Below are positions 1 to 8,034 of a stretch of 64,000 bases of DNA, piece after piece; the stretch's first letter is position 1, and each line of letters starts with the position of its first letter. The translations under genes and the position numbers were made by a program. Source of the stretch: Streptomyces rubrogriseus (GTDB lineage Bacteria > Actinomycetota > Actinomycetes > Streptomycetales > Streptomycetaceae); assembly GCF_027947575.1 (NCBI RefSeq), contig NZ_CP116256.1:6324001-6388000 (forward strand), read 5' to 3'. Below the pieces are notes generated by a model. That model was not told the DNA's origin. It ran no database searches and was given only the letters and a program-made list of their open reading frames with translations.

Positions 1-926
1 CCGCGCTCGGCCGTCACCTCGCGTTCGACGGAATCCGCCGTGGGCAGGTGCAGCCGGCGCATGTGGTCACGCGCCGGGCAGGCTCGGTAAGCCCGCCCGT
101 TGGTGACCGACCAGGTGCGGCGGGGCCGGTCGTGCGCCTCGATGCCCAGCAGTCCGGGCGCTGTGCGCAGGGCCGGGCACACCGACAGGTAGGGGCATCC
201 GCCACAGGCGGACCCCGGGCGGTACTCCCGTCCGTCCAGTACGCCGGCCAGGGCGGCGGGGCCGTGTTCGCGGTACCGGGCGCGCGCCTCCTCCCGGCTG
301 CCCGCGAAGAGTTCCCGCGTACGACCGTCGAAGATCGCGAACTCCACGATCCGTACGTGCTCCGGCGGTGGTCCGGGGGCGCCCTCGGCCAGCACCAGGG
401 CGACGGCCGCGGTGAACCCGTCGGGCGGCAGGTCCCGCAGGCGGTGCACAGGCAGACGAAGCTCGCGGTAGGCACCGTCGGGGGAGGCCAGGCAGCGGCC
501 CCACACGGTGAGGCGGTACTCCTGGGCGTCGCGCGGGTCGGGATCGGACGGCCGGTAGCGGTACGTCCACGGCTCGGGCACCTCGTGCAGGGGGCGATCC
601 GGGTCGAGGGGGAAGGCCGCCTCGTACATCTTCACCCCGTGCTCCGACCAGGTCCGCATACCGTCGTGCAGGGGACCGGTACGTGTCCGGGGCGGGCGGC
701 CGGCAGGCCCCGAACGGATGTCGCAGGCAGCCATGAACGGGCCCAGAGCGAAGTGCTCCAAGCGCTCACGGCGGCGCGGTACGGGGTCGGTGGTGCGGTA
801 GCCGCGGGTCTTGAGAGCGTCAGCGGCGGGGCATCGGAATTCTCCCCCCTTGAACATTCCGGCGGATACCGTGATGACTTCGGAGGTGCGGGTCGCCCCG
901 TCGGGGGGCAGCCATGGCTGCGACAT
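1..926 (-). CDS. RecB/Cas4-like Fe-S nuclease-type protein, 3' end cut by window edge
   Basis: About 308 residues are visible and the gene runs off the left edge. ATG at 926 is chosen because GGAG lies about 8 nt upstream; an in-frame ATG at 938 has no ribosome binding site. One cysteine sits near the N-terminus (FRCP, ~residue 30) and three near the end of the visible part form C-x2-C-x5-C (ACGGCPYLSVC). This spacing is the iron-staple pattern of AddB, Cas4 and Dna2 nucleases of the PD-(D/E)XK superfamily. In the segment that should carry the nuclease motifs (VWGRC...YRELRLPVHR) the expected Asp and Lys are not evident, so the nuclease may be inactive or I may have mis-aligned it. It is divergent from a Ser/Thr kinase gene 33 bp away. 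Function is inferred from the Cys pattern only. Confidence 0.6.
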   Translation of the reverse strand, partial: MSQPWLPPDGATRTSEVITVSAGMFKGGEFRCPAADALKTRGYRTTDPVPRRRERLEHFALGPFMAACDIRSGPAGRPPRTRTGPLHDGMRTWSEHGVKMYEAAFPLDPDRPLHEVPEPWTYRYRPSDPDPRDAQEYRLTVWGRCLASPDGAYRELRLPVHRLRDLPPDGFTAAVALVLAEGAPGPPPEHVRIVEFAIFDGRTRELFAGSREEARARYREHGPAALAGVLDGREYRPGSACGGCPYLSVCPALRTAPGLLGIEAHDRPRRTWSVTNGRAYRACPARDHMRRLHLPTADSVEREVTAER

Positions 927-959
927 TTCATGCTCCATTTCCGTACGGAGGAAAGGTGG

Positions 960-1868
960 ATGGCCATGAGGGAGATCGAGGAGATCGGCGATGTGGAGAA
1001 GCGTTACGAAGTGCTGGAAATGGTCGGCGACGGCGGCCAGGGCGACCTTTTTCTCGGGCGTGACCGCAGCAGCGGGCAGAAAGCGGCGTTGAAGCTACAG
1101 AAGGCCCGGGACCTCGGCCCCGAGAGCGATTTCCGCTGGGCCGGCGATGAACTGCTCGAAGAGGGGTCACGCATGATGATGCTGACGGGAATCCAGGGAA
1201 TTCCCGAAGTCATCGCCACGGGGACACACCGGCGACGCCGGTGTCTGGTCATGGAATTCGTCGAAGGGCACCACCTGCGGAAGGTCCTGTCGGCTGCCCT
1301 GCCCGTCAAGGATCCTGTGACCGTTGCAGCCGTCATCGGCCAACTGTGCGAGATTCTGGCCAAAGTCCACGACCGGAATCTGGTGCACTGCGATCTCAAG
1401 CCCGAGAACGTCATCGTGCAGCCGGACGGCAGCCTCCGGCTCATTGACATGGGCCACGCGGTCGTGGCAAATCGAGAGACGGAATGCGCACGCGGCACGC
1501 GTGGCTGGGCCTCCCCCGAGCAGTCCGACAAGTGCCCGTCAGGTCTGACGCGGCAAGCGGACATCTTCGCACTCGGCTGCATCCTGCTGGAGATGACCGT
1601 GATGCGGCTGCCCTACGGCGGACAGGACGAGCGGGCGGAAGAGGGCACCCCGGTCCTGCCGGCCGACAAACTCGCCGAACTGCCCCCGGAGTTCGCCTCC
1701 CTGGCGCTGTGGATGGTCCGGTGGGAGGCGGCGGAGCGCCCGGCGGACGTCCGTGAGGTGTTCGACCGGCTCCGGCCGCATCTGCCCCCGCTCGGCTCGC
1801 GACGGCCACCGAAACGCCTGCGCCCGGATCCGACCGAGTACTACCGCACGCATTCGCCCCGGCTATGA
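960..1868 (+). CDS. Ser/Thr protein kinase, soluble, non-RD type
   Basis: A 302-residue Hanks-type kinase domain with no membrane segment. Visible motifs: glycine loop GDGGQGDLF (~25-33), ATP-anchoring Lys in AALKLQ (~50), catalytic loop HCDLKPEN (~150), metal site DMG in place of DFG (~168), and SPE in place of APE. HCD instead of HRD makes it a non-RD kinase, usually not controlled by activation-loop phosphorylation. ATG at 960 follows GGAGG at 947-951 with 8-nt spacing; a second ATG at 966 is less well placed. The open frame continues upstream but has no start with a ribosome binding site there and overlaps the divergent gene. It sits between the Fe-S nuclease-type gene and a STAND regulator, which could be partners or substrates. 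That is inference. Confidence 0.9.
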   Translation: MAMREIEEIGDVEKRYEVLEMVGDGGQGDLFLGRDRSSGQKAALKLQKARDLGPESDFRWAGDELLEEGSRMMMLTGIQGIPEVIATGTHRRRRCLVMEFVEGHHLRKVLSAALPVKDPVTVAAVIGQLCEILAKVHDRNLVHCDLKPENVIVQPDGSLRLIDMGHAVVANRETECARGTRGWASPEQSDKCPSGLTRQADIFALGCILLEMTVMRLPYGGQDERAEEGTPVLPADKLAELPPEFASLALWMVRWEAAERPADVREVFDRLRPHLPPLGSRRPPKRLRPDPTEYYRTHSPRL

Positions 1869-1898
1869 CGGTGAGCCGACGGCCACCGACCGGGCGGG

Positions 1899-4658
1899 TC
1901 ACCTCAGCCCTTCCAGCCGCTCCCGGACCTCGCGCACCCCCTCACCGTCCATCAGCTCACGCAGCACGATGACTCTCTCCAGCTCCCGCACCGCCCCGTC
2001 GGTGTCGCCGGCGGACACCAGGACATCAGCGAAGAGCATCCGTACCTTCTCCTCGTTGGGCCAGTTCCCCTGTTCGCGGTAGATGTCGGAGGCCTGCCGG
2101 TACAGGGTGATGGCCTCGTCCCGTTCGGAACGGGCCAGGTGCACCTTGGCCAGGGTGAACAACACATCGGCCAGGCCGCTGCGCTCCGTCGTGCGCTCCA
2201 CCACACCCAGGGCGTCGGCGCACCGACGGAACGCCCGCTCGTGCTCGCCCCGGTCAAGGTCGATCGCGCCGAGGACGTTCAGAACAGCCGCCTCCCCGAC
2301 CCGGTCGGACACCTCCCGGCACAACTCCAGTGCGGGGCCGAGCGCTTCCTCCGCTCCCGTCCGGTCGCCCTGCTTGCGCAGGGTGAGCCCGAGCCGGTGC
2401 AGCGTACGGGCCAGACTCAGTCGGCCTTCCGCGCTGCGGTCCTCCTCGCTGAGCCGGACGGCCCTGCGCAGGTTGCCCACAGCCAAGTCGTACTCACCAA
2501 GCCGCCAGTGGGTCCCTGCCAGCGACCGGTAGACCATGGCGCGATCGACCGGGCCCGCGACGGTTTCCGCCGCCTCGGCGGCGTACCGGAGGTTCTGCCG
2601 CGCATGATCGAGCAGGCGACGGCGCCACTGGTAGATGACCAGGGCCATCGGAAGCAGCCACACGTACCGCTCGATACGCCGATTGATCGCTAAGCGAATG
2701 CCTCGCTGGACGGCGGGGTACTCCTCGTCCAGGAACGCCATCGCCTCCGCGAGGTCCGCGGGGTCGGTGACCCTTACCGCTCCGGGCTCGCCGGTGGGCA
2801 GGGTGCGTTCGCGGTCGAGCACCCGGTCGCAGGCGCGGACGTTGTGCAGCTGGTGTTCCAGCACCTGTCGTACGGTCGCCCGCTCGATCTCCGCGTTCTC
2901 TCCGTCCGGCACCGGCCGCACGTGCCGAAGGGCGAAGGCCCGCACGAGGTCGTGCAGCCCGTAGCGGTCGCCGTGATGTTCCACCAGGTTCGCCGCCACG
3001 AGGTCCACCAGGGCCCGGTCGGTACGCGTCCCTTCGTCCACTGCCCGTCCCAGATCCATCACCGCCTCCCAGGAAGCGCTGGGCCCGGGGTGGACGGCGA
3101 GCTGCCACAGCAGCAGTCGGGCTTCCTCATTCAGCACGCGCACGGAGCAGTTGAGTGCTGCGCGGACCGACAGTTCGTGCTCGGGCAGGTCCAGGGTGTC
3201 CAGCTTCGCCCGCTCCAGCTCCTTCTCCATCTCCCGCACCAGGGCAGGGAGGGTGTGCAGCGGACGCGCACCGACCTCCAAGAGCCGGGCCACCACCACG
3301 AGGGCCAACGGCAACCGACCGCAGAGGCGGACCAGCTTGCTGAAGGGCACGGCGTACTTGGCCCGGTCCCCGGCCGACACTTTCTCCTGGAGTACCTCCA
3401 ACGCGTCCGCCTCGTGCAGCGGCTCCATCTTACGGAACAGCACCTTTCTCTCGGACTGCAGCCGCAAGAGGTCGTTACGACTGGTGACGATTACGGCGCA
3501 GGCACCGTCTCCGGGAAGCAGCGGCAGCACCTGCTGGGCGCTGAGCGCGTCGTCGAGGACGATGAGCACCGACCGGTGGGCCAGCGCCGACCGCAGCGCG
3601 TTGCTCTTACTCTCCGTTCCGGTCACCGTGGTGTAGGGCGGCAGCACGGCCAGAAAGCCGTCCAGGATCTCGTCCGGTTCGGCGGGCCGCACGTCTCCGT
3701 CGGCGAATCCGTTCAGTTCGCCGCGCAGCACCCCGTCGGGAAACCGCTCCCGCAGCCGACCGGCGAGGTTCTCGGCCACCGTGGTCTTCCCGACGCCCGC
3801 CATGCCGCTGATCAGGACCAGCGCCAGATTGCCGGCGTCCTGTTCCTCGCACACGGCCTCGAAGAGGTCGCCGATCAGCTCGTCCTGCCCGATCGGCTTG
3901 CGCCTGCCGCCGGGCAACTGGTCGGGAACGGGGGGCAGGAGCGCCCCGCCCGGTCGGCGGCCCTCTCCCCGAACCTGGTCTATGGCGCTCTGCACATCGA
4001 CGTCCGCTCTTCCGTTGCGCTTCTCCCACTTCTTGATGAGCCGCTCACGTCGGGACTCCGGCAGGTCTGCGTGGGCGAGCAGGTAGAACCGGAAGATCTG
4101 GGGCAGTTCCGGCACACGCTCGAACCATTTCTCCGTCTCCTCGCGCAGCCATTTGACCTCCCTGGACCTGTAGGCCGCGTCCAGCCGCGCGTACACGGCG
4201 GCCATCAACTCGGCCCGTAGCTCCTCCCGACGCAAGTGGAAGCCGGTCTCGGACAATCCGTGCAGCGGTTCGTCCTCGCCGTCCCACTCCTCCAAGGCCG
4301 CGCCGAGCAGCTCGAACTGCGCTTTGCAGGTCAGTCCCTCAGCCTGCTTCACCTTTTCGCGAAAACGGAGCAGGTCGACATCTCCCACCGGCACGCGGAG
4401 CGTGCAGTAACCCGACTTGCCGCTATGGGGCACGGACTCCCGGCCCAGCCGCTTCCGCAGGTCGGCGACGACGCGGTCAACCAGATCGCCGACGTCTTCG
4501 ACGCCCTCCCAGAGGACTTCGGCGATGTCCTTCCTCCTACATCGACAGTCTGGCGAGGTCACCAGGAGCGCGAACAGGGCCGCCACCTTCGACCCTTCGA
4601 CCACCCTCCTGCCGCCGTTCCCTTCGGCTCGCACCGGGCCCAGCACGTACCCCTCCAT
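1899..4658 (-). CDS. SARP-type / NB-ARC / TPR (AfsR-like STAND) regulator
   Basis: About 919 residues. Order: winged-helix DNA-binding region (~1-95), bacterial transcriptional activator domain (~100-240), NB-ARC/STAND ATPase (~270-560) with P-loop GMAGVGKTT, Walker B VLIVLDDAL and a GxP-like RLPLAL motif, then tetratricopeptide repeats to the C-terminus. Domain layout and size match AfsR-like regulators. ATG at 4658 follows GGGAGG; the upstream GTG at 4673 has no ribosome binding site. Codon 656 is TTA (2691-2693), the codon read by the bldA tRNA, so translation probably waits for late growth. It is convergent with the kinase gene 30 bp away. AfsR is itself phosphorylated by a Ser/Thr kinase, so the neighbouring kinase is a natural candidate partner. 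A role in stress or phage response, as for other STAND proteins, is possible but unsupported here. Confidence 0.88.
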   Translation of the reverse strand: MEGYVLGPVRAEGNGGRRVVEGSKVAALFALLVTSPDCRCRRKDIAEVLWEGVEDVGDLVDRVVADLRKRLGRESVPHSGKSGYCTLRVPVGDVDLLRFREKVKQAEGLTCKAQFELLGAALEEWDGEDEPLHGLSETGFHLRREELRAELMAAVYARLDAAYRSREVKWLREETEKWFERVPELPQIFRFYLLAHADLPESRRERLIKKWEKRNGRADVDVQSAIDQVRGEGRRPGGALLPPVPDQLPGGRRKPIGQDELIGDLFEAVCEEQDAGNLALVLISGMAGVGKTTVAENLAGRLRERFPDGVLRGELNGFADGDVRPAEPDEILDGFLAVLPPYTTVTGTESKSNALRSALAHRSVLIVLDDALSAQQVLPLLPGDGACAVIVTSRNDLLRLQSERKVLFRKMEPLHEADALEVLQEKVSAGDRAKYAVPFSKLVRLCGRLPLALVVVARLLEVGARPLHTLPALVREMEKELERAKLDTLDLPEHELSVRAALNCSVRVLNEEARLLLWQLAVHPGPSASWEAVMDLGRAVDEGTRTDRALVDLVAANLVEHHGDRYGLHDLVRAFALRHVRPVPDGENAEIERATVRQVLEHQLHNVRACDRVLDRERTLPTGEPGAVRVTDPADLAEAMAFLDEEYPAVQRGIRLAINRRIERYVWLLPMALVIYQWRRRLLDHARQNLRYAAEAAETVAGPVDRAMVYRSLAGTHWRLGEYDLAVGNLRRAVRLSEEDRSAEGRLSLARTLHRLGLTLRKQGDRTGAEEALGPALELCREVSDRVGEAAVLNVLGAIDLDRGEHERAFRRCADALGVVERTTERSGLADVLFTLAKVHLARSERDEAITLYRQASDIYREQGNWPNEEKVRMLFADVLVSAGDTDGAVRELERVIVLRELMDGEGVREVRERLEGLR

Positions 4659-4903
4659 CGCCCTCCCTCTCACCGCGCCGCAGTCAGTGATCCAGCCCCT
4701 CGCCGGCGCTCCTTCATCTGTGCGCCGCGCTGTGCCACTTCACACGCGCTTGCTTCTTCACGCCCCCGGGGACTCAGTTATCCCTCAGTTTTCGCTCTGC
4801 GGCCCCGCTTCACCCCCGGGCACCATGGCACCCAGCCGCTCGCAGAAGCACGAAACGGCGGCTCAGTCATCCATCGACTCATCAGAGAGGAACCACGAAC
4901 CCG

Positions 4904-5062
4904 ATGAACAGCCGTCAGCGCAACCGCCGGACAGCCCGTCTGCGCCAGTCCCCCGACTGGCCGCCGAGCCGCCGCCGGCGGGCGACCGTCCGGACCGAGG
5001 ACACCACCCCGGCGACCCCGCCCACCGAGGCGCCCGACACCTCGTCCTGCGAGACCGCCTGA
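4904..5062 (+). CDS. small basic protein, 52 aa, unknown
   Basis: ATG at 4904 follows GAGAGG at ~4885-4890. The product starts MNSRQRNRRTARLRQ and is Arg-rich in its first half, then turns Pro/Thr/Glu-rich. I recognise no family. The case for a real gene is mainly the perfect 11-bp hairpin that begins 12 nt after the stop codon. The 245 bp between this gene and the divergent STAND regulator presumably hold both promoters; I see no clear -10/-35 pair there. Confidence 0.45.
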   Translation: MNSRQRNRRTARLRQSPDWPPSRRRRATVRTEDTTPATPPTEAPDTSSCETA

Positions 5063-5074
5063 GCGCAACAGTTC

Positions 5075-5103
5075 GTGGGTGCCCGTTCTGTACGGGCACC
5101 CAC
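5075..5103 (+). terminator. hairpin terminator of the 52-aa gene
   Basis: Perfect 11-bp stem GTGGGTGCCCG / CGGGCACCCAC with a 7-nt loop, 12 nt after the stop at 5062. No U tract follows, as is common in Streptomyces. Confidence 0.75.
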
Positions 5104-5366
5104 CAGGCTCGCGAACTTCGTCACCGACGAGCTCACCGCCTGGCTGCCGCGCTTGTTACACGCTCGTGGTCAAAGGCGGCGTTACCTGGTCGAGAAGACC
5201 ACTACCGCATGCTCACGCATCAAAGTGAGGCTGGTGGGACTCGTCTCCGCTTGAAGGGGATATGAGGCGGTACGTCCTCACCGCAGGACCCACCTCGTCC
5301 AGCATCTCGGTATCTCCAGCACCTCCGGACTCAGGTTTCCGCAGTCCGAAGAGAGGATATTTCCTG

Positions 5367-6134
5367 ATGTATCCACTGCACAGCAGTGCGTTCGCCTCAG
5401 TGAGGCGGCACTTCGACGATCCCCGGACCAGTGACGCGGTCTTCGTACTCGTCCCCACGGACGCCGACGAGGCTGATCCGGTCCGGCTGACCGCAGCCCA
5501 GACGCACGAGGCCTTGTACGGCCCCGGCTCCGACCCGCAGTTCGCCACCGCGGTCTGGAAGGAGGTCATCCGCACGGCGCAGAGCGACATGACTCCACAC
5601 AGCACGGGGAAACTCCTGGCGATCTGGCTGGCCCTGCCCCGGTTGACCGGGACGGTCCACCGGGTCTGCACGCGCCTGCGGGCCGACCGGTCGGACGTGG
5701 AGGCCGAGATGGTCCTGACTCTCCTGGAGAAGCTGACGGATCGGGACGGCGCGAGCTGTCTCACCGACTCCTCCCTGCTGCACGCGGCGCGCGCCAGGGC
5801 ATGGCATCTCGCCAGGGAGGGGCTGCGGGAGCTTCCCTCCACCCAGATCGAACACATCACCGAGGAGCACGCTCTCACTGCGTCCGGCGAGGAGGCGGAC
5901 GCTCCGGCGGCGGAGAGCCTGGACGTACGGGTCGACCGTCCGGACGGCCCGGACGGGCTGTGCGCACCGCTGCGTTTCCGGGTGCGCCCGGAGCATCTGC
6001 GCCGACAGGGAATCTTCATCGACGCCGACGACAGGTCGCAGGACCGTTCGGTGGGTCACAGCCCCGGGAAGTGGCGACGGCCCGGGCGCCGCGCGGACAC
6101 CCGGCCGATCCGCCCTGCGGGGAGGCGAGGGTGA
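5367..6134 (+). CDS. hypothetical protein, 255 aa, coupled to an HTH protein
   Basis: ATG at 5367 follows GAGAGGA with ~9-nt spacing. The frame is open back to 5262, but that stretch has no ribosome binding site. The protein is soluble, with no signal peptide or membrane segment. The middle (~70-170) looks helical, with EAEMVLTLLEKL and HAARARAWHLAREGL; the C-terminus is basic and probably disordered. I do not recognise a family. Its stop TGA (6132-6134) overlaps the GTG of the downstream HTH gene, so the two are translationally coupled. A larger protein paired with an excisionase-like HTH protein resembles modules seen near integrated elements in Streptomyces, but no integrase is present here. 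Confidence 0.75.
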   Translation: MYPLHSSAFASVRRHFDDPRTSDAVFVLVPTDADEADPVRLTAAQTHEALYGPGSDPQFATAVWKEVIRTAQSDMTPHSTGKLLAIWLALPRLTGTVHRVCTRLRADRSDVEAEMVLTLLEKLTDRDGASCLTDSSLLHAARARAWHLAREGLRELPSTQIEHITEEHALTASGEEADAPAAESLDVRVDRPDGPDGLCAPLRFRVRPEHLRRQGIFIDADDRSQDRSVGHSPGKWRRPGRRADTRPIRPAGRRG

Positions 6135-6406
6135 GGGACCCGGCAGAGGGCCGCCTCAGTTTCACGGAGATGTTCGACCTGCCCGTCGCAGTGGACCTGC
6201 GCACGGCGGCCCGAGCACTCGGAATCGGCTCGACGACCGCGTACCGGCTGATCCGCGAGCACGAGTTCCCCTGCCCTGTCCTCCGCATCGGACATAGGTA
6301 CAGGATTCCGACCAACGAGCTGATGCGCGCCCTGGGGATCGAGGACCGCCCGCTTTACAGCGTGGACCCGGAAGAGGACACGGACGATCCGAGCGTCGAC
6401 TTCTGA
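6131..6406 (+). CDS. AlpA/excisionase-like helix-turn-helix DNA-binding protein
   Basis: 91 residues from GTG at 6131, which overlaps the upstream stop (GTGA). Residues ~20-65 form an excisionase-type winged HTH: DLRTAARALGIGSTTAYRLI gives the helices, and PVLRIGHRYRIPTNEL the wing followed by 'helix' entry. The tail is acidic (EEDTDDPSVDF). Proteins of this type control excision or replication of integrative elements, or act as small regulators. With no integrase or attachment site in view, either an orphan regulator or a relic of an element is possible. A strong hairpin follows 9 nt after the stop. Confidence 0.75.
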   Translation: MRDPAEGRLSFTEMFDLPVAVDLRTAARALGIGSTTAYRLIREHEFPCPVLRIGHRYRIPTNELMRALGIEDRPLYSVDPEEDTDDPSVDF

Positions 6407-6415
6407 CGGTAACCA

Positions 6416-6453
6416 CCGTGCGGCTCCGTGTCATCGACCACGGAGCCGCACGG
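6416..6453 (+). terminator. terminator of the HTH operon
   Basis: Perfect 15-bp stem (arms 6416-6430 and 6439-6453, core GTGCGGCTCCGTG) with an 8-nt loop, starting 9 nt after the stop at 6406. From here to the toxin gene at 7642 there is no intact gene that I can support; the stretch holds the fragments listed next. Confidence 0.8.
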
Positions 6454-6692
6454 CCCTGCCTCCTACTACGGGCCGTTCGCCGCCGACGTGCGCCGCACGG
6501 TTCTCCACGGCTGCTCGGCAATCGGAGGGCGAAGGGATGCCCTCCTTCTTCGACGAGCGGTTCGGCGGCCGACAGCCCGCGCGCGTCGGCCAGTTCGTGA
6601 ACCCGCCGGCGATCACCGACCCGAGCTACGGCGAGCACGGCCGTCAGCCCTGAACCTGCCGGTGAGCCGTCGACGCACGCTTCGGTGCCCGC

Positions 6693-7040
6693 GTCATGAT
6701 CGCCGCGCCCGGCCGGGGCGCGGATCTGAACGGCCCGGCGGCCCAGCCCTACACACCGCTCGCCACGACCGCCTTCGAGGGGATGCCCCGAAGGTCCTCG
6801 TCGTCGTGGGCACAAAGGACTGACACCCACCCAGTCTTCTCCGACCGGCAGGACTGGGGAAGCGACGCCTACACGGCGTCTCCCGCACCGAAGACCAGGT
6901 TGGACAACTTCAACGACGCGGAGCACGGGCTGGGCGGCATCCCGCCTTCGACGCTGCCAAGGCCACCGACGAGAACCCCAACCGCGTCACCGCCGCACGA
7001 GCCCTCGTCCAGGCGCACCTGCGCGCCCGAGTTGTGCCCG
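6693..7040 (+). pseudogene. alpha/beta-hydrolase C-terminal remnant with frameshifts
   Basis: Reading successive frames restores one continuous protein C-terminus: MIAAPGRGADLNGP..., then KVLVVVGTKD, then THPVFSDRQDWGSDAYT...DAEHGLGG, then AFDAAKATDENPNRVTAARA. The frame changes near 6788, at the in-frame TGA 6821-6823, and near 6945. The pattern of a VVVGT-D strand, an AEHGLGG stretch with the catalytic-type His, and a terminal ALVQAHLR helix is that of an actinobacterial alpha/beta hydrolase. The N-terminal half with the nucleophile elbow is missing. The assignment rests on recall of the family's appearance. Confidence 0.6.
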
Positions 7041-7065
7041 CAGGAACCGGACTGGTATCGGGCCA

Positions 7066-7180
7066 CCGCGGTCTGCGCATCAGCTCCCACTGCTCCCGGT
7101 CCCGCTTCGTGAAGCCGTCGGGCGTGACGTCGTGCCCTGGCGCCTTCAGTTCGAGGAAGCCGGTGATGTGCCCGATGTCT
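7066..7180 (-). pseudogene. fragment of a restriction-type (N6 methylase/type ISP-like) protein
   Basis: The minus strand encodes an isolated ~38-residue piece, GHITGFLELKAPGHDV followed by TKRDREQWELMRR. The block resembles the E-x-K nuclease part near the N-terminus of large type ISP / N6-methylase restriction proteins (form 'vETKAPG...F...D..QW..m'). No start, methylase domain or continuation is present in any frame, so it is a relic. Neither this nor the hydrolase fragment matches the good codon statistics of the neighbouring genes. Confidence 0.4.
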
Positions 7181-7641
7181 CCACCGCGCAGTCCGGAAGC
7201 ACCCAGGCCTCGGGCGAGGGATACTCAGGATGAAGGCGAGGACGCAGCTTCCAGCGAGCCCCGGATGTTTCCGCCAGGCTTGTCCCCCCTTCCAAGCTGT
7301 GGACGTGGACGGTGGATACCGCAGACACAGCTTGTTGGAGGCGAGAGGACCGGCTCAGCGCGCTCGGGGCGAGGGGCACGGACAGCGCGTCCCGTGACCG
7401 CCGGGAAAGCAGGGGCGGGTGTTGGTTGGCAAGAGACCGCCATAGCCAATGTGGACCTTGCCTGCCGTCCAAACGGGAAGGCGCGTGGGACGCCACTCTC
7501 GCGCCGAGCGGAACGGCTGCCCCGTCTCGCGAAAACATACGAATCCACCCGCTGAACGAACGGGTCAGTCCCCCGGCGGACTGCCAGGAGCCAGCACCGC
7601 TCACGGAACCTCATTCCGTCCTGTACCCACGACGTCGAACG

Positions 7642-8034
7642 TCAGGAACCGGGGAACCAGGCCGACAGGCGCTTGGCAATAGCCGGTACCTCGATGTCGT
7701 CCTGCGCGACGTCCTCGACGAACGGACCGGCCACGGAAACGGGCGGCGGCACGGTACTGGCGCTCACGCCGTTGAACCGCAGGAAGACGCGCATGGCGAG
7801 CCAGGCGGTGCGTTTGTTGCCGTCGATCAGCGCGTGATTGCGGGCGACGGAGTGCAGCAGCGCCGCCGCCTTCTCGTGCAGCGTGGGATACAGCTCGGCT
7901 CCGAACACGTGGGTCCGGGGCCGTTCAATCGCCGATACGAGAAGACCCATGTCACGCACACTGTGCTCGGTACCGTTGACCGCGCGGGCGATGGCCAGGA
8001 TCTCGTCGACCTGGAGGTAGCGCACGTCCGTCAC
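7642..8034 (-). CDS. doc: Doc/Fic-fold toxin of a toxin-antitoxin pair
   Basis: 130 residues, the usual size of Doc ('death on curing') toxins. The Fic-type active motif is visible as HALIDGNKRTAW (~70-81), a variant of the HxFx(D/N)GNKR consensus that keeps the catalytic His, the acidic residue and the NKR anion-binding part. Doc proteins phosphorylate elongation factor Tu and so stop translation until the antitoxin neutralises them; this is family knowledge. ATG at 8034 overlaps the antitoxin stop (ATGA), which couples toxin to antitoxin synthesis. Confidence 0.9.
   Translation of the reverse strand: MTDVRYLQVDEILAIARAVNGTEHSVRDMGLLVSAIERPRTHVFGAELYPTLHEKAAALLHSVARNHALIDGNKRTAWLAMRVFLRFNGVSASTVPPPVSVAGPFVEDVAQDDIEVPAIAKRLSAWFPGS

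Noticed and set aside
48..959. The ~300 codons of open frame before the kinase start
   Set aside because: They are antisense to the Fe-S nuclease-type gene, and the only good ribosome binding site precedes 960.
2844..4220. A 458-residue + strand frame opposite the STAND regulator
   Set aside because: It mirrors NB-ARC/TPR codons on the other strand and has no recognisable domain.
6537..6653. A 38-codon frame (MPSFFDERFGG...) with a GGAGGG upstream
   Set aside because: The start signal is acceptable, but the peptide looks like an isolated piece of a larger protein in a decayed region, and no terminator or partner supports it.
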